From Amaricoccus sp. (GTDB taxonomy: Bacteria > Pseudomonadota > Alphaproteobacteria > Rhodobacterales > Rhodobacteraceae), in contig NZ_JAGOMQ010000008.1 in the NCBI RefSeq assembly GCF_017993425.1, forward strand, positions 54,758-118,757: DNA of 64,000 nt, read 5' to 3'. The notes under the pieces were generated by a model. That model saw nothing but the letters and a program-made list of their open reading frames with translations, was not told where the DNA came from and did no database searches. Each line of letters opens with the position of its first letter. Position 1 is the first letter of the stretch. Both the position numbers and the translations under genes were made by a program. This document shows positions 58,203 through 64,000 of the stretch, one piece after another.

Positions 58203-59534
58203 GTGGACGAGCGCTGGTTGTGGATGACGGCGGCGGAGCTCGGGCGCGGCATAGGCGAGGGCGCGATCGACCCGCGCGCGCTCGCCGAGACGTATCTCGC
58301 CGCCATCGCCGCGCACCCGGAGGCGGCGCGCATCTACGTGCGCGCCACGCCCGCCCGCGCCCGCGCCGAGGCCGGGGCGGCGGCGGAGCGCGCAAGGCTC
58401 GGCCTGCGCCGCGGCCCGCTCGACGGGGTCCCCGTCAGCTGGAAGGACCTCTTCGACCTCGCCGGCGAGCCGACGGAGGCGGGCTCGGCGCTGCTGCGCG
58501 GCCGGGTCGCGGCGCGCGACGGCGCGGTGGTGGCCAGCGCGGCGCGGGCCGGGCTGGTCAGCCTCGGCAAGACGCACCTCTCCGAGCTCGCCTTCTCCGG
58601 CCTCGGCATCAACCCGGTCACCGCCACCTCGCCGAACATCAACGACCCCGGGCTCGCGCCGGGCGGCTCGTCCTCCGGCGCCGCCGCCTCGGTCGCCTTC
58701 GGGCTGGCCGCCGCCGCCATCGGCTCGGACACCGCCGGCTCGGCGCGGGTGCCGGCGGCCTGGAACGACCTCGTCGGCTTCAAGCCCACCCACGGCGCGC
58801 TGCCGCTCGACGGGGCGACGCCGCTCCGGCCCGGCTTCGACACGGTGGGGCCGCTCTGCCGCTCGGTCGAGGATGCGGGCCTGATGCTCGCGGCGCTGTC
58901 CGGCGGGCCGGCGGCGGACCTCGGCGGGGCGACGCTGGCGCGGACGCGGCTCCTCGTGCTGGAGGACGCGGAGGTCCTGCCGACCGACGAGGCCCCGGCG
59001 GCGGCCTTCGCCGCGGCGCTGGAGCGGGTCGCGGCCGGGGGCGCGCGGATCGAGCGCGGCCTGCCGGCCGCGGTCGCGGAGGTGATCCGCCTCTGGCCGA
59101 CGGTCGCCGGGCCGGAGGCCTACGGCGTGTGGCGGGCGGCGATCGAGGCCGACCCGGAGGTGATGTGGCCGCCGATCCGCGACCGCTTCCGCCTCGGCGC
59201 GGCGATCTCCGGCGCCGACTACGTGGCGGCCCTGCGCGCCCTCGACGCGGTGCGGGCGGGCTGGGCGGCGGCGACGGCGGGCTACGACGCGGTGCTGCTG
59301 CCGACGACCGCCAACCTGCCGCCGCGCGTCGAGCGGCTGCTCGCCGATCCCGCATACTTCGCCGCCGAGAACCTCAAGGCGCTGCGCAACCCCAACCTCG
59401 CCAACCTGCTGCGGCTCTGCGCGCTGAGCGTGCCGACCGGCATCCCGGCCTGCGGGGTGATGGTCCTCGCGCCGGCGGGCGGGGAGGGGCGGCTCCTGCG
59501 CCTCGGCGCGGCCATCGAGCGCGCGCTCGCCTGA
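58203..59534 (+). CDS. Amidase-signature family hydrolase
   Basis: A 443-residue amidase-signature enzyme with catalytic Lys81 (PVSWKDLF), the cis-Ser in the glycine/serine loop LAPGGSSSGAAASVA (about 151-165) and nucleophile Ser180 in GSDTAGSARVPA. Note Ala where many family members have Gly in DTGGS. It is related to GatA and to bacterial amidases; no gatB or gatC lies nearby, so it is a catabolic amidase rather than the tRNA amidotransferase. The GTG at 58203 follows GGAGGG by about 8 bases. Confidence 0.88.
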   Translation: MDERWLWMTAAELGRGIGEGAIDPRALAETYLAAIAAHPEAARIYVRATPARARAEAGAAAERARLGLRRGPLDGVPVSWKDLFDLAGEPTEAGSALLRGRVAARDGAVVASAARAGLVSLGKTHLSELAFSGLGINPVTATSPNINDPGLAPGGSSSGAAASVAFGLAAAAIGSDTAGSARVPAAWNDLVGFKPTHGALPLDGATPLRPGFDTVGPLCRSVEDAGLMLAALSGGPAADLGGATLARTRLLVLEDAEVLPTDEAPAAAFAAALERVAAGGARIERGLPAAVAEVIRLWPTVAGPEAYGVWRAAIEADPEVMWPPIRDRFRLGAAISGADYVAALRALDAVRAGWAAATAGYDAVLLPTTANLPPRVERLLADPAYFAAENLKALRNPNLANLLRLCALSVPTGIPACGVMVLAPAGGEGRLLRLGAAIERALA

Positions 59535-59674
59535 GGCGTCAAAGGGTTAACGGTGGCGGCGAGGTCACGCCCGCCACCGGTCCGCGTCAAACGACTGGAC
59601 CCGCGCGCCCCCGCCGGCTAAGCTCGCGGGCAGTTCGGGGCGACCGTCCAATGACCCCGGCGACGAGGCGATCG

Positions 59675-60880
59675 ATGCAGTTTCCCGAGCGGTTCTCGAG
59701 CCTGCCGGAATACGCGTTCCCGCGGCTCAGGCGGCTGCTCGCCGACGTGCCGCCGGGCGCGCCGGAGCTGGCGCTGTCGCTCGGCGAGCCGCGGCACGCC
59801 CCGCCCGCCTTCCTCGCCGCGACCATCGCCGCCCATGCCGCCGAGTTCGGGCGCTATCCGCCGAACGAGGGCGTGGAGGAGCTGCGCCAGGCGATCGCCG
59901 ACTGGCTCGCCCGCCGCTACGGCGTCGGCGTCGATCCCGACCGCGAGGTGATCGTGCTGAACGGCTCGCGCGAGGGCCTGTTCAACGCGGCGCTGGCGCT
60001 CTCGCCCGAGCTGAAGCGCGGGCAGCGGCCGGCGATCCTCGTGCCGAACCCGTTCTATCAGGCCTACGGCGCCGGGGCGCTCGCCGCCGGGGCGGACCTC
60101 GTGCCCGTGCCGGCCACCGCCGCGACGGGATTCCTGCCGGATTATGCCGGCCTGCCGCCGGCGCTCCTCGACCGGGTGAGCGTCGCCTTCCTGTGCTCGC
60201 CGGCCAATCCGCAGGGCGCGGTCGCCTCCGCCGAGGACTGGCGGCGGCTGATCGCGCTCGCCGAGCGCCACGACTTCGTGGTCTGCGCCGACGAGTGCTA
60301 TTCCGAGATCTGGCGCGAGGCCCCGCCGGCGGGGGCGCTCGCCGCGGCGCGCGCCGCCGGGGCCGACCCCGAGCGCGTGGTGATCTTCCAGTCGCTCTCC
60401 AAGCGGTCGAGCGCGCCCGGGCTGCGCTGCGGCTTCGCGGCCGGCGGCCCGCGCTCGATCGGCGCGCTGCTGCGGCTCAAGGCCTATGGCGGGGCGCCCG
60501 TGCCGCTGCCGCTGCAGCGCGCCGCCGCGGCGCTCTGGCGCGACGAGGCGCATGTCGAGGCGAGCCGCGCGCTCTACGCGGCGAAGTTCGAGGCGGCGGA
60601 CCGCATCCTTGGCGGCCTCCCCGGCTATGTCTCGCCGCCCGCCGGCTTCTTCCTGTGGCTCCACGTCGGCGACGGCGAGGCGGCGGCGCTGCGGCTGTGG
60701 CGCGAGGCGGGCGTGCGCGTCCTGCCCGGCGGCTATCTCGGCCGGGCGGGCGACGGCGCGCCGAACCCCGGCGCGCCCTACATCCGCGTCGCGCTGGTCG
60801 CGCCGCTCGACGACACCATCCGCGGGCTGGAGGCGATCCGCGCCGTCCTTGCCGAGCCGCGCTCCGAAGAAAGGGTCTGA
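59675..60880 (+). CDS. dapC: Succinyldiaminopimelate transaminase-like aminotransferase
   Basis: A 401-residue class I/II PLP aminotransferase: [59 protein letters not shown], then [10 protein letters not shown], the Asp in CADECYSEI, the PLP lysine in [15 protein letters not shown] and the C-terminal Arg in PYIRVALV. The pattern matches DapC of lysine/peptidoglycan precursor synthesis. ATG 59675 is chosen because GAGG lies 6 bases upstream; ATG 59651 is an in-frame alternative. It ends 2 bases before ftsK. Confidence 0.85.
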   Translation: MQFPERFSSLPEYAFPRLRRLLADVPPGAPELALSLGEPRHAPPAFLAATIAAHAAEFGRYPPNEGVEELRQAIADWLARRYGVGVDPDREVIVLNGSREGLFNAALALSPELKRGQRPAILVPNPFYQAYGAGALAAGADLVPVPATAATGFLPDYAGLPPALLDRVSVAFLCSPANPQGAVASAEDWRRLIALAERHDFVVCADECYSEIWREAPPAGALAAARAAGADPERVVIFQSLSKRSSAPGLRCGFAAGGPRSIGALLRLKAYGGAPVPLPLQRAAAALWRDEAHVEASRALYAAKFEAADRILGGLPGYVSPPAGFFLWLHVGDGEAAALRLWREAGVRVLPGGYLGRAGDGAPNPGAPYIRVALVAPLDDTIRGLEAIRAVLAEPRSEERV

Positions 60881-60882
60881 CC

Positions 60883-63402
60883 ATGGCGCCTCGATCCAAG
60901 ACGAAACGCCGCAGCCCGCTCGTCGAGAGCGACACCGAGGAGGCGCTGCGCCGGCGCGGGACGGAGCTTCTCGGCCTGATCCTGATCGGGATCGGCGCGC
61001 TCGGCTGGACGATCCTCTGGACCTACTCGCCCGACGACCCGAGCCTGTTCTCCGCCACCGACGCCGCGCCGACCAACGCGCTCGGGTTCATCGGCGCCTC
61101 GATCGCCGATCCCTTGCACCGCGCCTTCGGCTGGGCGGCTTATGGCGCGCCGCTCGCGTTCACGGTCTGGGGGCTGCGGCTCCTGCTCCACGCCGGCGAG
61201 AACCGGGTGCTCAGCCGGGCGATCGCCACGCCGGTGGCGCTAGTCGCCGCGGCGGCCTTCGCGGCCACGCATGTCCCGCTGGCGAGCTGGCAGCACGCCT
61301 ACGGCCTCGGCGGGCTGATCGGCGACGCCGCGCTCGGCGCGCTCCTCGGCGCGCTGCCGCTCGACGCCGCGGCGGCGCTGCCGCTGGTCAGCGTGGCGCT
61401 GGCGCTCGTCTTCGTGCTGACCGCCGGCTACGCGCTCGGCCTGACCTGGCCCGAGCTCTCCGGCTTCGGCCGGCTGCTGGGGCAGGGGTCGGTCGTCGTC
61501 TACGCCGGCGCGCATTCGCTGGGCGGCCGCGCGTTGGGCGGCGCCGCTGCCGGCGCGCGCCAGGCGGCGACGATGGCCTCCGAGGCGCGCGCCCGCCGCG
61601 CCTCCGCCGCCGAGGCGCCGCTGCCCCGCCCGGCCGGCGGCCCGATCCCGCGCTTCGATCCGGCCGTCCTGCGCGAGCCCGCGGCGCCCGCGCCGCGCGC
61701 GGCGCGGGTCACGCCGCCGGTCGTCGCCCCCTTCGAGGAGGAGGACGACGACGCCCCCGACCTCGCCCCCCCGCCGCTCGCCGCGCCCGAGACCCGGGTG
61801 CAGAAGCCGGCGCCGAAGCCGATCGCCAAGAGCGTCCGCGCCCGCAGCGAGGAGGAGCCCGAGCTCGCCCTCGACCCCAAGGGCGCCCCCGTCGCCTGGC
61901 AGCCGCCGCCGCTCTCGCTCCTGCAGAACCCGAGCACCATCGTCCGCCACCACCTCTCCACCGACGCGCTCGAGGAGAACGCGCGGATGCTGGAGAGCGT
62001 GCTCGACGACTACGGCGTCCGCGGCGAGATCGTGGCGATCCGCCCCGGGCCGGTGGTGACGATGTACGAGCTCGAGCCCGCCGCCGGCCTGAAGGCGTCG
62101 CGGGTGATCGGCCTCGCCGACGACATCGCCCGCTCGATGTCGGCGCTCGCCTGCCGCGTCTCGACCATCCCCGGCCGCTCGGTGATCGGCATCGAGCTGC
62201 CGAACGAGCTGCGCGAGAAGGTGCTGCTGCGCGAGATCATCGCCGCCAAGGGCTTCGGCGACAGCGCCCACGCCCTGCCGCTCGCCCTCGGCAAGGACAT
62301 CGGCGGCGAGCCGGTGGTGGCGAACCTCGCCCGGATGCCGCACCTGCTGATCGCCGGCACCACCGGCTCGGGCAAGTCGGTGGCGATCAACACCATGATC
62401 CTGTCGCTGCTCTACCGGCTTTCGCCGGACGAGTGCCGGCTGATCATGATCGACCCGAAGATGCTGGAGCTCTCCGTCTACGACGGCATCCCGCATTTGC
62501 TCTCGCCGGTGGTCACCGACCCGAAGAAGGCGGTGGTGGCGCTGAAATGGGTGGTCGCCGAGATGGAGGACCGCTACCGCAAGATGTCGAAGATGGGCGT
62601 GCGCAACATCGACGGCTACAACGCCCGGGTGAAGGACGCGCTGGCCCGCGGCGAGGCGTTCTCGCGCACCGTGCAGGTCGGCTTCGACGAGGACACCGGC
62701 GAGCCGGTCTTCGAGACGGAGCAGATCCAGCCGCAGGCGATGGCCTTCATCGTGGTCATCGTCGACGAGATGGCCGACCTGATGATGGTGGCCGGCAAGG
62801 AGATCGAGGCCTGCATCCAGCGCCTCGCCCAGATGGCGCGCGCCTCCGGCATCCACCTGATCATGGCGACGCAGCGCCCCTCGGTCGACGTCATCACCGG
62901 CACGATCAAGGCGAACTTCCCGACCCGCATCAGCTTCCAGGTGACGTCGAAGATCGACAGCCGCACCATCCTCGGCGAGATGGGCGCCGAGCAGCTGCTG
63001 GGGCAGGGCGACATGCTCTACATGGCCGGCGGCGGGCGGATCACCCGCGTCCACGGCCCCTTCGTCTCGGACGAGGAGGTCGAGGAGGTGGTGACGCACC
63101 TGAAGTCGCTCGGCGTCCCCGCCTACGACGCCCGCGTCCTCGACGGCCCGAGCGACGAGGAGGAGGACGACATCGACCTCGTCCTCGGCCTGGGCGGCAA
63201 CACCCAGTCCGACGACGCGCTCTACGACGCCGCGGTGGCGATCGTGGCCAAGGACCGCAAGTGCTCGACCTCCTACATCCAGCGCAAGCTCGCCATCGGC
63301 TACAACAAGGCCGCGCGCATCGTCGAGATGATGGAGGAGCAGGGCGTGGTCAGCCAGTCCAACCACGTCGGCAAGCGCGAGGTGCTGGTGCCGGAGCGGT
63401 GA
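60883..63402 (+). CDS. ftsK: DNA translocase FtsK
   Basis: An 839-residue FtsK: four N-terminal membrane helices (about 27-190), a Pro/Ala/acidic linker (about 200-330), the RecA-like motor with Walker A GTTGSGKS at 492-499 and Walker [24 protein letters not shown], and a C-terminal gamma winged helix (about 775-839; [29 protein letters not shown]) that reads KOPS sequences. It pumps the terminus region through the septum and activates XerCD. The ATG at 60883 follows AAAGGG. It converges with the broken vapC. Confidence 0.96.
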   Translation: MAPRSKTKRRSPLVESDTEEALRRRGTELLGLILIGIGALGWTILWTYSPDDPSLFSATDAAPTNALGFIGASIADPLHRAFGWAAYGAPLAFTVWGLRLLLHAGENRVLSRAIATPVALVAAAAFAATHVPLASWQHAYGLGGLIGDAALGALLGALPLDAAAALPLVSVALALVFVLTAGYALGLTWPELSGFGRLLGQGSVVVYAGAHSLGGRALGGAAAGARQAATMASEARARRASAAEAPLPRPAGGPIPRFDPAVLREPAAPAPRAARVTPPVVAPFEEEDDDAPDLAPPPLAAPETRVQKPAPKPIAKSVRARSEEEPELALDPKGAPVAWQPPPLSLLQNPSTIVRHHLSTDALEENARMLESVLDDYGVRGEIVAIRPGPVVTMYELEPAAGLKASRVIGLADDIARSMSALACRVSTIPGRSVIGIELPNELREKVLLREIIAAKGFGDSAHALPLALGKDIGGEPVVANLARMPHLLIAGTTGSGKSVAINTMILSLLYRLSPDECRLIMIDPKMLELSVYDGIPHLLSPVVTDPKKAVVALKWVVAEMEDRYRKMSKMGVRNIDGYNARVKDALARGEAFSRTVQVGFDEDTGEPVFETEQIQPQAMAFIVVIVDEMADLMMVAGKEIEACIQRLAQMARASGIHLIMATQRPSVDVITGTIKANFPTRISFQVTSKIDSRTILGEMGAEQLLGQGDMLYMAGGGRITRVHGPFVSDEEVEEVVTHLKSLGVPAYDARVLDGPSDEEEDDIDLVLGLGGNTQSDDALYDAAVAIVAKDRKCSTSYIQRKLAIGYNKAARIVEMMEEQGVVSQSNHVGKREVLVPER

Positions 63403-63406
63403 GGGG

Positions 63407-63740
63407 TCAGCCCGCGGAGACGCCCGCGTCCCGCGCCACGGCCGCGAGCCGCCGGTCGCGGGTCCAGAGCGCGGTCCCGGGCGCGAGCAGGCACGCGGCG
63501 ACCAGCGCCGCGTCCACGTAGCCGATCCCGCGCCCGAAGAGGCGCCGCCGCTCGACGAGCGTGCGCACCTCCGCCGGCGTGGCGAGCGGCGGGCGACGGC
63601 AGCCCGTCGAGCCGGCGCGCCACGCTGGCGCGATCCCGCAGGGCGCCGAGCGCGATCTCCGCGACGATGAGGGGATGGCACGCGACCTCGCCGGCCTCCA
63701 GCAGCCCTGCGAGCGCCGGGTCGACCGGCCGACATCGGGG
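63407..63740 (-). pseudogene. Broken VapC/PIN-domain toxin gene
   Basis: The C-terminal half reads as a PIN domain in one frame (LATPAEVRTLVERRRLFGRG, GYVDAALVAACLL, WTRDRRLAAVARDAGV, stop at 63407). The N-terminal part reads DPALAGLLEAGEVACHPLIV and EIALGALRDRASVARRLDGLP in another frame, the switch lying near 63590-63605. The first segment, which should carry the VDTSVW catalytic Asp, is missing. So the gene has both a frameshift and a 5' truncation. No VapB antitoxin is found. It lies between ftsK and the tRNA-Thr fragment. Confidence 0.72.
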
Positions 63741-63859
63741 GGCGCTCACGCCGGCCTTCGCCGAGCCTCTCCCGCTACGGGCTGGACGGGACGTACAAGC
63801 GCCGGAATCTTCCTTCCCGCTCCCAGAACTGTCGGAAGAATCCACACGGGAGGGAGAGA

Positions 63860-63906
63860 TGGTGCTGCGAGAGAGGATTGAACTCTCGACCTCTCCCTTA
63901 CCAAGG
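63860..63906 (-). other. tRNA-Thr(GGT) 3' fragment, probable attachment site
   Basis: Read on the minus strand this is the 3' part of a tRNA: CCTTGGTAAGGGAG (anticodon loop TTGGTAA), AGGTC variable loop, T arm GAGAG TTCAATC CTCTC, acceptor strand TCGCAGC, A and CCA. The bases upstream do not pair with the anticodon or acceptor stems, and no D arm exists before base 64000. A 3' half beginning at the anticodon loop is the usual scar of tyrosine-recombinase integration into a tRNA gene. Confidence 0.78.
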
Positions 63907-64000
63907 CCGCGCGACACTATAGTGTAAGCACGCGCGAAAGCATCGTTAAAGTAAAAACCGTAATGCAAAGTGTGCCTGAATGTAACGGAAACTGCCCGGA
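63907..64000. mobile_element. Left edge of a predicted integrated island
   Basis: Directly beyond the tRNA-Thr fragment the DNA becomes AT-rich (roughly half AT) compared with the rest of the window. It carries a perfect palindrome ACACTATAGTGT at 63914-63925, possibly a recombinase arm site. No gene is contained; the element would continue past the window. Confidence 0.5.

Noticed and set aside
58203..59534. GatA, the glutamyl-tRNA amidotransferase subunit A
   Set aside because: The amidase signature is present, but gatB and gatC are absent and the sequence reads like a stand-alone amidase.
63860..63906. Complete tRNA-Thr gene
   Set aside because: Only the part from the anticodon loop to CCA is present. 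The preceding bases cannot form the anticodon stem, D arm or acceptor 5' strand. A group I intron in the anticodon loop remains a minor alternative that needs sequence beyond the window.
63300..63968. Continuous 222-codon minus-strand frame at the right edge
   Set aside because: It joins the tRNA-Thr fragment, non-coding DNA, half of a vapC and antisense ftsK. Only the PIN-like segment is meaningful, and it changes frame.

Overview
The window is very GC-rich coding DNA (above 70 percent by eye) with genes packed head to tail, many starts overlapping the previous stop by ATGA, and frequent GTG or TTG starts. The Irr-type Fur regulator, the mreBCD-PBP2-rodA cell-shape cluster, GlnE, the LldD/Dld/LctP lactate genes and the MccA/HMG-CoA lyase leucine genes together point to an alphaproteobacterium, probably a high-GC member of Rhodobacterales. 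That placement is inference. There is no rRNA, no recognisable transposase and no CRISPR array.

Layout. 1-4.7 kb: the end of a leucine-degradation operon (MccA biotin subunit, GST-like protein, HMG-CoA lyase, methylglutaconyl-CoA hydratase-like protein) that runs into a histidine ammonia-lyase. 4.8-5.5 kb: a phytochelatin-synthase-like peptidase. 5.7-10.3 kb (minus): a polyamine/iron-type ABC importer whose operon is split by two tandem ~335 bp non-coding elements with inverted termini. 10.5-12.3 kb: an SLC13-type carrier. 12.6-13.6 kb: an unknown protein with a ParB-like patch. 13.7-20.7 kb: mreB, mreC, mreD, mrdA, rodA and a hydroxyacid dehydrogenase. 20.9-26.6 kb: a lactate module (GntR regulator divergent from lactate permease, D-LDH and L-LDH). 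26.8-31.1 kb (minus): a CobW/COG0523 GTPase with a His-rich repeat, an AruI-like decarboxylase and an aldehyde dehydrogenase, in keeping with the arginine transaminase route. 31.3-40.1 kb: two amidohydrolases divergent from a PotABCD-like importer and a GlcD-like oxidase. 40.1-43.6 kb (minus): an LLM flavin oxidoreductase, a second lldD, periplasmic MsrA and Irr. 43.8-47.2 kb: small secreted proteins, an SH3-domain protein, glyoxylate reductase and an HDAC-like deacetylase. 47.3-48.0 kb: a HigBA-like toxin-antitoxin pair with an obvious operator. 48.0-56.5 kb: glnE, a VOC protein, an RTX protein, an ABC exporter and a UbiH-type hydroxylase. 56.5-58.2 kb: tRNA-Phe followed by a lower-GC islet of small unknown genes. 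58.2-63.4 kb: amidase, dapC and ftsK. 63.4-64.0 kb: a broken vapC, the 3' part of a tRNA-Thr, and the AT-rich start of what looks like an integrated island.

How the genes fit together. Catabolism of organic and amino acids dominates: leucine, histidine, lactate, possibly arginine and polyamines. Two spermidine/putrescine-type importers, the AruI/ALDH pair and an acetylpolyamine-deacetylase-like protein suggest nitrogenous compounds are used. The cell-shape cluster and ftsK are housekeeping.

The most notable non-gene signals are: (i) the tandem inverted-terminus elements at 7.6-8.3 kb, flanked by a 5-bp direct repeat; (ii) a recurring palindrome, consensus CTATCACGCGTGATAG, at four intergenic sites; (iii) a 110-bp repeat found twice between convergent genes; (iv) two lldD genes in opposite orientation that share a repeat-bearing 3' flank; and (v) the tRNA-Thr fragment at the right edge.
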